Assembly (NCBI RefSeq): GCF_024713945.1
Contig: NC_134682.1
Span: 4,689,001 to 4,753,000, forward strand
Direction of reading: 5' to 3'
Source of the DNA: Dermatophagoides farinae
Taxonomy: Eukaryota > Arthropoda > Arachnida > Sarcoptiformes > Pyroglyphidae
DNA: 64,000 nucleotides
Below the pieces are notes generated by a model that saw only the letters and a list, made by a program, of their open reading frames with translations, made no database searches and was not told the DNA's origin. Shown here one piece after another: positions 45,039 through 54,950 of this stretch. Both the position numbers and the translations under genes were made by a program. Each line of letters starts with the position of its first letter. The first letter of the stretch is position 1.

Positions 45039-45146
45039 TCGGTAAACAAAAACAGAAAACAGGTTTGTATTGTTTCAATATAACGATTTTTAATGAATGA
45101 ATTTTCACAAAAAAAAAAAAATTTCAAATCATCTAGAATCGTCGTT

Positions 45147-45812
45147 TCACATTTTATCTGGTTGATTATCTGGCCGAGCTTTTGCAATCGATTCAGTAGT
45201 CAATAGAAATTCATTCAAACGTTTCAATAATGGAAATTCATTCATATCAACTTTGAATTTAATAGCATTTGCCACTTGTGGTACAAGACAAAAATCAGCC
45301 AATGTTAAATGGTCACCAAATGTATGAGTTCCACTCATTGGTTTTAACATTGTTTCAAGCATCTGAAATTTTTTACGAATCCATTCACGGCTCCATTCCA
45401 TGGATTGGTCTTTAGATCCAGTTATTTCTTCAATTTTTTTCATGACAACAAGATTTTGAATTGGTTGTATGCCACTGACTATTGTTTCAGCAATAGCAAT
45501 AACTTTGGCACGTTCAATTGGATCGTTTGGATAGATTGATGGTGTTGGAAATGTTTGTTCCAAATAATCAATTATGGCCATTGATTCATAAAGAATTTCA
45601 GTACGTCCATCGGATGTTTGAAATTGTAACGTCGGTACCTGACTTATTGGATTAATTTGTTGAAATTCTTTGCCATATTGTTCACCTTTAACCAGATTGA
45701 TGGCACGATATTCATATGGAATCTTTTTCAATTCTAAAACAGCACGTACACGCCATGAACATGAACTTCGCCAATAATTGTATAAAACGAATTTACTTGG
45801 TGTGGCCATCAT
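45147..45812 (-). CDS. GSTZ1: Zeta-class glutathione transferase / maleylacetoacetate isomerase
   Basis: Enzyme of tyrosine and phenylalanine breakdown that isomerises maleylacetoacetate to fumarylacetoacetate using glutathione. Intronless, 221 residues, normal family length. The zeta active-site motif SSCSWRVR is at residues 16-23, followed by IPYEYRAINLVKGEQ and the glutathione-contact segment QVPTLQF, then LYESMAIIDYLEQTFP. The all-helical C-terminal domain has HTFGDHLTLADFCLVPQVANA, typical of zeta GSTs. Two tandem ATGs (45812 and 45809) can start it. Cytosolic; no targeting signal is seen. Confidence 0.96.
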   Translation of the reverse strand: MMATPSKFVLYNYWRSSCSWRVRAVLELKKIPYEYRAINLVKGEQYGKEFQQINPISQVPTLQFQTSDGRTEILYESMAIIDYLEQTFPTPSIYPNDPIERAKVIAIAETIVSGIQPIQNLVVMKKIEEITGSKDQSMEWSREWIRKKFQMLETMLKPMSGTHTFGDHLTLADFCLVPQVANAIKFKVDMNEFPLLKRLNEFLLTTESIAKARPDNQPDKM

Positions 45813-46338
45813 TAACTAATATCGATGAAAAAATGATTGAATTGAAATGAAAATTTTTTTTCGCTTCAAACGAAAGAATGAATTTTTATCGAATGATCAT
45901 GTTTCAAGGACATTTGATATGTTTGCATCTCATTGATTTGTTTTTTATGGATGATAATTATCATCATTTTGCTATGATGGAATTTCGAATGAATTAAAAT
46001 TGTAGAAATTTTTTTTGGTGCAAATAAATTTATAGTTACGTGATCATTTTTAATATGGACATATGTATGAAATAAGCTCCACCTTTTCAACAAAGTTGAT
46101 TTTTTACAAGAGTATCGATTGTATCGATTCGATTTGAACTAGCGCTTTGTGTTGACACGTTCATGTGTGCTTTCAGTGTGTGTGTGTGCTGATGGTTTCC
46201 TTTTTCCTACACGTTGTTGTGTTCTGCCTCTCTGTGTGTGTGTATTTGTGTTTGATTCTTGAAATTTCGCATTTTCAGGTAAATTTTCAATTTTTTAAGG
46301 CTCTAATTTCATTGATTTTTATCATTTGATGTAGAAAA
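45813..46338. promoter_or_regulatory. Divergent promoter region, GSTZ1 and eL36, with a likely eL36 5' UTR intron
   Basis: Contains T-rich sequence, TG runs (46178-46189, 46233-46243) and pyrimidine tracts such as TTTCCTTTTTCCTAC (near 46197-46211) that may serve as the terminal oligopyrimidine start of the ribosomal-protein mRNA. A donor TTTTCAG/GTAAAT at 46279 and an acceptor GATGTAG at 46334 would excise a 56-base intron just before the eL36 ATG. The intron is inferred. Confidence 0.45.
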
Positions 46339-46736
46339 ATGGCTCCATCACGTTATGAAACAGTGATTGGCCTAAATAAAGGTCATAAAGTGACCAAAAA
46401 TAATTATCAAAATCGTCCATCATCGAAAAAGGGTGTAAGTATTGTTTTTTTGTTTGTTTCTGGATCGAAATTAAAATTTTTTTTCCCCATTCACTCACCT
46501 CATAGAAATTGACTAAACACAATAAATTCATTCGTGGTGTTGTACGTGAAATTGTTGGCTTCGCACCATATGAACGTCGTGCTATGGAATTATTACGTAT
46601 TTCAAAAGATAAACGTGCATTGAAATTTCTTAAAAAACGTTTAGGAACCCATTTACGTGGTAAAAGGAAGCGTGATGAATTATCACAGGTTATTGTACAA
46701 CAACGTAAAGCACAGACAGCTTCAACAGCTAAATAG
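46339..46736 (+). CDS. RPL36: Large-subunit ribosomal protein eL36
   Basis: Two coding exons, 46339-46434 and 46506-46736, intron 71 bases (GTAAGT...CATAG), phase 0, giving 108 residues. Recognisable throughout: an [12 protein letters not shown] start, then [40 protein letters not shown] and [15 protein letters not shown]. Very basic, as in all eL36 proteins (about 105 residues). A polyadenylation signal AATAAA is at 46822-46827. Confidence 0.97.
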
Positions 46737-46821
46737 ATAGAGATGATATATAACCTGAAAATATCAAACATTTTTTTTCTTTTGATTTCTCAATTCATCA
46801 TTTTGAATTTTTTTATTTTCA

Positions 46822-46827
46822 AATAAA
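46822..46827 (+). terminator. Polyadenylation signal of eL36
   Basis: AATAAA 86 bases after the stop codon, followed by A-rich sequence. It overlaps the 3' flank of the convergent SDR gene that ends at 46881. Confidence 0.55.
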
Positions 46828-46880
46828 ACAAAAAAAAGAATGTTTTCAAAAGTTTAAAAACGAAAAAAAACTGTCCAATT

Positions 46881-47810
46881 TCAATCAATTTTGTCTTTCA
46901 TATTGCGAACATATTTTTCAATCATTTTCGTTTTCAATTGCCAACCAAATAACCATTCAAGAGTGAGTAAAATGGTCGACACAATTGAATGTGGTAGATA
47001 ACCATGACTTTCTGGTGTTGTCCAATTCACACTGGCCAATGCATTGCGTACATAATCTCTTGCACTTGGTGCCATTAATGAAGGCGATTCTTGTATGAAT
47101 AAATTCGTACAAACAGATGCCGGTGTTAATGTATAGACAAGAACATTATATCGTTCACATTCAGCCCATAATATACGAGAATAATGTAACAAGAATGCTT
47201 TGGTTGCACTATAAACAGCTAGTAATGGTATAGCATGAATTGCTGTAAATGATGATACATTAATTATGAGACCATTTCGTTTTGTTACCATTGATGGTAG
47301 AATTAAATCAGTCATTTGTATGGCACTAACGGTATTTACATTAATCATATCCATATGAAATTTCAACGATTCCAAATGAACATGTTGAATTTGTTCACGT
47401 GGTGGTCCAATACCAACATTATTTACTAAAATGGTTATATCATCGATGTACGAGGCAAGAAATTGACGAATTTTATCATAATAATAATCAAATTGTTTAA
47501 AATCAACGGCCAATGTTTGTATCTGAATCGATGATGATTGGCGACATTCATCCAATATTTTCTCACTTTTTGCGGCCAATTTCTCTTCATTACGACTAAT
47601 CATCATAATATTATAACCTTTCAAGGCTAATTGTCGTGCAAATTCATAGCCCATGCCATCGGTAGCGCCGGTCACTACAGCCCAACATTTACCATTCTGG
47701 GTATTCCAATCAAATCGGCGACGATTTAGATAATTCCAACAAAGGAAAAATATTCGAATTATAATAAACATAATCAATATGATGATAATCGATGCAAATA
47801 TCACATTCAT
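46881..47810 (-). CDS. Short-chain dehydrogenase, HSD17B12/3-ketoacyl-CoA reductase-like (copy 1)
   Basis: Intronless, 309 residues. An N-terminal membrane anchor (VIFASIIIILIMFIIIRIFF) is followed by a Rossmann domain with cofactor motif TGATDGMGYEFARQLA, SRNEEKL, NNVG, INVSS and the active-site YSATK with the upstream Ser. Such enzymes reduce 3-ketoacyl-CoA in the ER (very-long-chain fatty-acid elongation) or 17-keto steroids; which one cannot be told here. All catalytic residues are intact. First of three tandem minus-strand paralogues, and the only one without an intron. The other two share an intron just after the YxxxK codon, so this copy may have lost it. Confidence 0.9.
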   Translation of the reverse strand: MNVIFASIIIILIMFIIIRIFFLCWNYLNRRRFDWNTQNGKCWAVVTGATDGMGYEFARQLALKGYNIMMISRNEEKLAAKSEKILDECRQSSSIQIQTLAVDFKQFDYYYDKIRQFLASYIDDITILVNNVGIGPPREQIQHVHLESLKFHMDMINVNTVSAIQMTDLILPSMVTKRNGLIINVSSFTAIHAIPLLAVYSATKAFLLHYSRILWAECERYNVLVYTLTPASVCTNLFIQESPSLMAPSARDYVRNALASVNWTTPESHGYLPHSIVSTILLTLEWLFGWQLKTKMIEKYVRNMKDKID

Positions 47811-48105
47811 TATCGAAGAAGTGAGATTTCTTTCTTCTTTCTTTCTTGTTTGTTGGCAATCATCAATTTAATCATCAATTAATCGATTAAATTTAATTTA
47901 ATCTTCCAGATCAAAAAAAAACATTGAGAAAAAAATGACAAAAAAACTATGGTATAAAAAATGGTAGTGGCATACACAAAGGTTGTTGATATCAAATTAC
48001 ATTCATTACTACATACTACTACGACAAATTGTGATCATTTTTTAAAATCAGTTGTTGTTCGATTATTGTGATTGTGATAAGGGTACCATTTTTAATAATC
48101 ATCAT

Positions 48106-48880
48106 TGTTGAAGTGAGAATCAATCGAATGCATTAATGAACAATATTTAATAATAAAATAATGTTAATCGTAGCTGAATAATGCTACTCTTATAAATATT
48201 GTACAAACATAATTGTTAAGTAATTACATTACTACAACATCTCTCCCTGTTTGTCCAATATTTATGATAAAACTTTAGATTTAAACATGTGGTTAAGAGA
48301 CCGGCTAAACGCACGTATTCCATCCAGGTACGTAGTTGATCACAAACGTTGGATGTGTTAATTGATACATTGTATTTCCTGACTGTTGTACTATAGCTGT
48401 CTTTATCAGAACAAGCCAAGTTCGACCAAATCTGTTGAACAGATTCGTAATGATTTACTCTTTCTTTCGTATTCGACAAGAAGGTAAACTTTTGTAATCC
48501 AAAGAAACGTTGAAAATCAACATATTCTTTAAGATCACATTTAAGAAAATGCGATTCATCGCTTGTTTGGAAGGCCGCCTGTATAGTAGATATCCATGTC
48601 TTGATATTCGTACCATCATATTTCTGAACGTTGTTACAAACAAACGTTTCAATAAGGCTTGTTCCCATAGCGGTTGAAACATTCGATTGATCCATGTTGT
48701 TAATTACATTTGTTAAACTCTCAAGAATTAACAACAAAATCTGATCATTATTTCTTGGCATTGTAAAAAACAAAATTCGATGTAGAGACGTTAGTAACCA
48801 CGCTCTGCTACCAAAAATGTTGTATGAATATAACGTAAACACGAATAATAAACACACAAATAATAACTTTTTTAATTAAT
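48106..48880 (-). mobile_element. Ty1/copia-type LTR retrotransposon fossil (gag-like part only)
   Basis: Broken element between two SDR genes. On the minus strand a primer-binding site TGGTAGCAGAG (48803-48813) matches the 3' end of animal initiator-Met tRNA, as used by copia-type elements. It directly follows a sequence ending CAACA (48818), the expected end of a 5' LTR. A gag-like reading region follows, with the copia-type KYDGTNIKTWISTIQAAF. A purine tract (48240-48252) then abuts TGTTGTAGT, an LTR-like start at 48239, and a CAACA at 48106-48110 could close it. No protease, integrase or reverse transcriptase part is seen. The two LTR-like ends do not visibly match each other, so the outer bounds are approximate and the age is probably considerable. 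Confidence 0.6.
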
Positions 48881-48924
48881 TCATATTTTTACAAATTCAT
48901 TCATATTTATATTGCTTTTAACAA

Positions 48925-50047
48925 TTAATTTATAATTGAATTAATTGTAATATTTGACATATTACAACAATCATCGTTATTATTAAAATCTGGACCATAA
49001 ATCAAACATTTTGACATCAATCGAATCAATCGTAATAAATTACCGATATCCAACGATGTTTTAAGTTTTTTCTTATAAACATTTTCAAATATCATGTCAA
49101 TTATATCATTGGCTTTTGTTTGGCCAAATATAAATGCAAAAAATTTAATCGTGAAAGCTAGAATTGTATGTGGTACATAACCATAACTTTCTTTCACTGT
49201 CCAATTTATAGAACGTAATGCCTGATAGACATATGTTTGTGCTGTTGGTACCAATAAACTTATTTTAAATGTCAACGTAGATGATGCAACAGTTGCCGGT
49301 AACAGGGTGAAAATGAGTACATTTTTCGATTGACATTCTTTCATTAATGAACGTGAAAATGCGGCTTGAAATGACTATGAAAAAAAAGGTTTGGTCAATT
49401 TTTTCCGATTAAAATTAATGAATGAAAATTTATTTATTTTTTCTTATTACCTTTGTAGCTGCATACATTGTTTGTTTATATCCCGAATATTCGGTAATCA
49501 TTGATGAAACATTGATAATAAGACCACGACGTTTCGATAACATTTTTGGTAATATTAATTCAGTCATACGTATTGTACTTGTCAGATTGATATCCATCAT
49601 TTGTTGATGTAATTCACTGGTTTCATTATTGAATAATTGACCATTGATTGTAAAAGTACCGACATTATTTACCAATATGAATATATCTTGATGTTTCCTT
49701 AGGAATTGTTCAATTTTTTGATAAATATCCTGATATTGAAAATCAACAGCTAATGTTTCAATTTTTATTGATGGATATTGTTCTAAAATCATCGTGCTTT
49801 TCAATGCCAATTTTTCTTCATTACGACTAATCATCATAAGATTATAACCTTTTCGTGCTAATTGTCGAGCAAATTCAAAACCAATACCATCGGTTGCACC
49901 TGTTACAACAGCCCAATATTGACCATCATTTGTTGTCCAAATAAATTTACGTCGTTTTAGATAACGGAATAATGGTAATAGTATCGAATTCATAATCAGA
50001 ATGATTGTCGTGATTATTGAAACGGTGATGAAAATTGTCACAAACAT
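48925..50047 (-). CDS. Short-chain dehydrogenase, HSD17B12-like (copy 2)
   Basis: Two exons, 49451-50047 and 48925-49374, intron 76 bases, phase 0, giving 348 residues. Start at the ATG 50047 gives a membrane-anchor N-terminus (MFVTIFITVSIITTIILIMN). Motifs: TGATDGIGFEFARQLA, SRNEEKL, NNVG, INVSS and YAATK. The junction joins YAATK to SFQAAFSRSLMKECQSKNV, exactly the family's continuation, so the splice is secure. The C-terminus is about 40 residues longer than copy 1 and ends in Asn-rich sequence next to the copia fossil. Catalytic residues are intact. Likely ER-bound, fatty-acyl or steroid reductase. Confidence 0.9.
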
Positions 50048-50669
50048 TTTTATTTCGGTCACTTTGGACTACTTTGAACAACAGCAGCAGAAACACTCGA
50101 TCAGATTTTTATTTAAACCGATGGCTATGGATGAATAGATCGATTGATGTTTTCACAAGAAAATTTTTTTTTCTTCTCACACACCGAAAAAAAGTCCATT
50201 TTGGATTGATGCCAAAAAAAACGAAACAAACAGCATCTATTCCTGTTTCTCTTTTCACACATAAACACTCACACAACACATGTTGATTAATAAAAAAAAA
50301 TGATTTCGTCAATTTTTTTTGTTGTTGCTTTTCTCGTTATGTTTCGTTCTCTTAGTCTCTTTGAGAAATGTAATTAATGTCTGTTTGTCTGTCTGTCTGT
50401 CTGATTAATTTGTTTTTCACACTTGTTCATCATATTTTCTCATTATCATCATCATATAGCTCGGGTACGTTTGTCGCTTGTTGTTGTATGTATTCGATGA
50501 TGATCGATGATTGAATCGATTTTTTTCGTGATTGATCGAATAATTGATTGATTTTGGAAGAAGAGAACCAAGAAAAATAGATTTCATTTGAGTGAATTTT
50601 TGAGATTTAACAAATTTTATTTTTTCGTACTAAATTTTTTTTTCTTTGATTCGATTTTAATTAAATGAA
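50048..50669. other. Intergenic region between SDR copies 2 and 3
   Basis: No gene seen. It holds the promoter side of SDR copy 2, a TGTC tetranucleotide run at 50385-50403 and T-rich tracts. Confidence 0.6.
50385..50403. repeat. (TGTC)n microsatellite
   Basis: Nearly five TGTC units. Confidence 0.8.
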
Positions 50670-51686
50670 TCAAGATTTTCTTGTCAATCTACGACATTTA
50701 CGTTGCCATTCAGATAATGTTTCAATACAATATAAAATGGTGGCGGTTAAAAATCTGGGCAGATAGCCGAAATTTTCGGTTGTATCCCAATTGATTGTAC
50801 ACAAGGCACCTTGTACATAACGACGAGCAGATGGCAACATTAGAATAGGTTTCATTTCCATTAAACTTGTTGACATTGAACCCGGTGTCAAGGTATAGAT
50901 GAGTACATTGTTAGCTAAACATTCTTGATGTAGACCACGTGAATAATAAGCAATAAATGATTGGAAATATTTGAATTTTTCAAACTATTCAAAAAAAACA
51001 AGACAAAAAAGGTGTTAAAAAACTAAAAATCAAATAATCGATATATTTACCTTCGTTGAACCATATGAAATTGCCGGCCCATTGTGTAACGATGTAATCG
51101 ATGTAATATTGATAATTAAGCCATTACGATTCATTACCATTGATGGTAATACCAATTCTGTCATACGTATTGTGCTCATTATATTTGCATTGATTAAATC
51201 ACGATGATATGTTGTTGTTGTGGTCGTGGTCGATGTTCCATTATCATCATCTTCAAATTCATCAACATTATCAGGAAAATTATTACAGTTATTCACCAAA
51301 ATAAATACATTATTCGTATCGATATTAATAAATTTACGTATGTTATCCCAGATATTTGATCGGCGAAAATCAACAATCATAATACGTATCTGTACGAATG
51401 GACATTCACGTTGAATTAATTGTTTTTTCTCTTGTAATTGGGCGGCAGGATCGCCACTAATAATCATAAGGTTATAACCTTTTAATGCTAATTGTCGTGC
51501 AAATTCATAACCAACACCACCATCAACAATTTGTCCAGTAATCAATGCCCAATAACGTCCATTATTTGTTTCCCATTTAAATTGTTTACGATTCCAATAA
51601 TTCCATATAATCATCGTTGTACGTAATATAATGATGGCAATGGTTGTTCCAATCGTTATGGATAAAAATATCATTGATACATACAT
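50670..51686 (-). CDS. Diverged short-chain dehydrogenase-like protein (copy 3)
   Basis: Two exons, 51051-51686 and 50670-50984, intron 66 bases at the same place as in copy 2, giving 316 residues. The membrane anchor (MYVSMIFLSITIGTTIAIII) and overall fold are kept. The cofactor motif is altered: TGQIVDGGVGYEF has two extra residues against TGATDGIGFEF. SRNEEKL has become SGDPAAQL and NNVG has become NNCN. The active-site YGSTK is retained with an Asn-Ile-Thr-Ser strand before it. An Asp/Thr-rich insert lies before helix D. The reading frame is open through both exons, so it is not an obvious pseudogene. It may be a pseudoenzyme or have changed cofactor use. Sits upstream of copies 1 and 2 in the same orientation. 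Confidence 0.82.
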
Positions 51687-52153
51687 TTTGTCAGTTTGTT
51701 GTTAATAATAAAATTGTGCAGTAGTCATTAATGATGAAATTTTATCGTATGATCGTTTGTCATTTGTTTGTTTGTTTCGGTGGTGGTGGATTTATTTTGT
51801 TTGACATACATTGATTACAAATGTTCATTGATTGGATGATATGAAATAATGAAATCATTGCTTGTGTTTATATGATTTTGAGCTTGATGTTGATTTTCGA
51901 TTAACCGCGGTTGGTTGATTGGTTGTTGTTGATTTTTTCTTTCTTTCTCGTTCATTTTAATTAAAATCAAGGACAATAAATCATGATTTCGTAGTAAAAG
52001 ACGACTAATTTCCGAATCTAGAATTTATGAATTTCTTCCAATTCCTAGAAAATGAAAATTATTCAAAAACAACAGAAAATAGACATAAAAATGCTCACAC
52101 GGTTTTTTTTTGAATTCGAATATTTATACAAATTGATTTGGTTTTTTTGCAAT

Positions 52154-52168
52154 CCATAGATGGCGCAT
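52154..52168 (+). promoter_or_regulatory. CTCF-like motif, copy 1
   Basis: CCATAGATGGCGCAT, matching the core AGATGGCGC. It shares AGATGGCGC with the second copy 56 bases downstream in the same orientation. Confidence 0.35.
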
Positions 52169-52209
52169 CAAATAAATTTTCCTTGAATAAACATTTTATT
52201 TTCTCTTGG

Positions 52210-52224
52210 CCACAGATGGCGCTG
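52210..52224 (+). promoter_or_regulatory. CTCF-like motif, copy 2
   Basis: CCACAGATGGCGCTG, a near-perfect fit to the recalled animal CTCF core (CCACNAGRTGGCGC type). The assignment to CTCF is from memory. Confidence 0.4.
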
Positions 52225-52955
52225 TTATTCAAAAAAAAATGTTTTCAAATAGAATGAATTGAATAAAAATGATGGTCAAAGGACCAGTTTATTATTTTTA
52301 TGATTATTTATTAAAATTAAAAATTCTTTTCACTGTTATCTTATAAATTTGAAAAATTTGTAACATTGTGACATCAGTACGTACATCATCATCATCGATG
52401 TATTTTTCATTTTTACTAATTTCTGAGTTTTGATTTCATCATTTTGTATTCGTTTTACGATGTTTGTTCTGTTTTTCTTTTCAAAATATTTATACAACAA
52501 AAAACAGCAACAGAATAGAATTTGTTTATTCTATTCGACGATGATGGCCAACCCCACCACCATCAGTAGCATGATAGCGAGAAAATGAGTCCATTGAACA
52601 AAAAGGCAATAAACAAACAATAAACAAAACCAAAAAAAAAAAAAATCCTCGTATTGAATTGTGATGATTAATTTAAACAAATCGTCATCATCACCATCAT
52701 CTCCGAGATATAAATGGATGCACTAAAAACAACAACATGGTTACTATTACTATGGTTACCTTTTTTTTTAGTAATATTTGGCTTTCCTTTGTGGAGATGA
52801 TTATGGATAAATTTCGGACAATTTACAGAAAAAGAAAATAGAAAACATTGTTGCTGATTGATGTTATCAATTTCATCATTGAGTTATTATTATTGTTATC
52901 ATGATCAGAGAACAAAATCCAAAATTTTCAATAATAAATAAATGTTATTATTATT

Positions 52956-54362
52956 ATGCCATTTTTGGATCTAAAATTTATTCGAAAAAGAATTAATTAT
53001 CATTATTTTATGATACGAATGTCGATACAATCATTAACATTACCATTGCCAATATCATCATCATCATTGCGTCAATTTAAACGCCGAAAAAGATGGCCAA
53101 CATTCAATTGTCTTTTATTCGTGGCCATATTCTTCATAATCATATTGCCATTATTATTGATTTATCGTCTTTATTGGTTTCGTGATTTTATCTACATAAT
53201 TAGGTAAAATTAAATTTTTTTTTTCATAATTTTAATAATAATAATTTGTTTGGTTTTCGTACCTTTTTCCTTCAAGACCAACATTTGATCATAAGGTGAC
53301 GTTTAAAAATGTGATTACACATTATCATCTGATCGATAGCGGTAATGACAGTACTGATGATCAATTATTGTGTTCATTTCATGGATGGATCGCACGAAAT
53401 AATCGACAGCCAAATATCAAAGTGATTGATGCATTTCTATTTTCATTAGAATTTGATTTACTTGAAATTCGTTTACGTGAATTATGGCCTGTTGTCGATA
53501 TATTTATTGCAATGGAAGCGAATCGTACATTTAATGGTCAATCAAAACCATTATGGTTACGTGAACAACAACAATTCACTAAACGTTTTGAATGGGCATC
53601 AGAAAAATTGAAAATTTTCAATTGTCCAGATCTTCGTCCATTGGAATCAGGACAAAGTCCATTTGTGAATGAAATTCGTATGCGTAATTGTATGACATGG
53701 ACAATACGTTCATTGGCTCGAACCAATGATTTGATAATTGTTGGTGATGTTGATGAAATACCAAGACGTGAAACAATCAATCTATTTCGTCGTTGCGATG
53801 GTTTTCCAGAAATTGTACATTTACAAATGAAAACATTTTTTTATTCATTTGAATTTTATTATTCATCAGATGATTTTTGGCAAGCTAAACTGCAAACATA
53901 TGATCGAAAAAGATTCTATTATAGCCATCAAAAAGGTAGTGAACATCTACTTGCTGATAGTGGTAAGTTCAATGGTTCGATACTATCGATTGATTTTTTT
54001 CATTTTGTTTTTTTTTTTAATTTAAAAATTAAGGTTGGCATTGTACATTCTGTTTTCGTTACATTCGAGATTTTCGTTTTAAAATGACAAGTTATTCACA
54101 CAATGATCGAATAATGGGACGTAATTATCTTCTCGATGATGATGAAATACAACGACGTATTTGTAATGGATTGGACATTTTCGATATGTATCCTGAAGTT
54201 TATAGTTTTAAAGAATTGATGCAGAAATTCGGTCCAATACCACACATGGATAGTTTTATCGATATACCAGCAACGTTATTACGATATTCGAAACGATTTC
54301 CATTCCTGTTGAAAGGAAATTGTATACGTGATGATTATCGCCATCGTAGTAGTTTGAAATGA
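52956..54362 (+). CDS. GT17-family N-acetylglucosaminyltransferase (MGAT3-like)
   Basis: Type II Golgi enzyme that, in vertebrates (MGAT3), adds bisecting GlcNAc to N-glycans. Three exons with consistent phases: 52956-53203, 53277-53962 and 54034-54362, giving 420 residues. A short cytoplasmic N-terminus with basic residues (FKRRKRW) precedes a membrane anchor (CLLFVAIFFIIILPLLLIYRL). GT17 marks are VIDAFLFSLEFDLLEIRLREL, DIFIAMEAN, NDLIIVGDVDEIPRRE (acidic metal/sugar motif DVDE), GWHCTFCFRYI at the second splice junction and SYSHNDRI. Introns are 71-73 bases. Exact acceptor in mites is unknown. Confidence 0.9.
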
Positions 54363-54950
54363 CAGAAAAAAAACAAAAATTAATCAATCATCAAACGACA
54401 ACAGAGGGAAAAATCAAAACACTTACAAGGATGTTGGATGTGTGGACACATTGTCATTTGTAAGAAGATATATGAATTGATTTGGTCAAAACTAAATATA
54501 AAAAAAAATATTGCCTTCAACAACCACGAAATTGATTTTTGCCATATGATAGCCTATCTTTGTTTAATCAAACAGAAAATAAATGCATCGCAATGAAATT
54601 AATTAATGGACGCACACAACAACGCAAACGTTTTTCAATTGTCAACATATTCGATCCAATTTTTTTTTTCTGTTTCTCAGTTTTATTTTCAGAAATGAAA
54701 ATGTGAGAGGGAAAAATAATCCTTCCATGTGGTGATAAATTTGTAAATTCAAACAATGACAAACAAAAAAAAAGTTATTTTTGAAATTTCAAAACGTTTA
54801 TTTTTTTTAATATTGTTTTTGCTATTTTTAATTACAATAACTGGACATTGAAAGTGTTGAAACAGGGGGGGGAAAAAAACATCAACTGATGTGTCATTGA
54901 ATTTTCAATCAATCAATCTTTCATTGAGTGGAGAAAAAAAAAGTGATGAT
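54363..54950. other. Convergent 3' intergenic region
   Basis: 588 bases between the GT17 stop and the stop of the first receptor-like gene. It contains A- and T-runs and one G run (near 54867-54875). No gene is seen; the minus-strand frame at 54568-54762 has no family features. Confidence 0.6.

Larger units (their letters stand above)
39483..45146. other. 5.6 kb gene-free region downstream of the bHLH gene
   Basis: No supportable gene on either strand. It is dense in microsatellites: T runs at 39842-39862 and 41859-41878, CAG run 41453-41470, ATG run 41648-41674, TG run 44481-44500. Open frames inside it (for example 42122-42451) are short and repetitive. It holds four CACGTG palindromes at 43026-43428 and one at 40560, CAGCTG at 40315, and a CTAGATGGC-like motif at 45027-45038. 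The start presumably carries the 3' UTR of the bHLH gene; the rest may be regulatory DNA. Confidence 0.55.
51687..52955. other. Intergenic region with paired CTCF-like motifs
   Basis: 1.27 kb between SDR copy 3 and the GT17 gene (divergent). No gene is seen. It holds two same-orientation GATGGCGC motifs at 52154-52168 and 52210-52224, A-rich and CAAA-rich tracts near 52606-52646, and ATC/ATT repeats. Promoters of both flanking genes must be inside it. Confidence 0.55.

Noticed and set aside
48106-48951. A perfect pair of copia LTRs of equal length
   Set aside because: The segment upstream of the primer site does not visibly match the downstream LTR-like segment, and equal lengths would overlap SDR copy 2 coding sequence.
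50385-50403. Short regularly spaced repeats as a CRISPR-like array
   Set aside because: Simple tetranucleotide microsatellite with no spacers; genome is eukaryotic.
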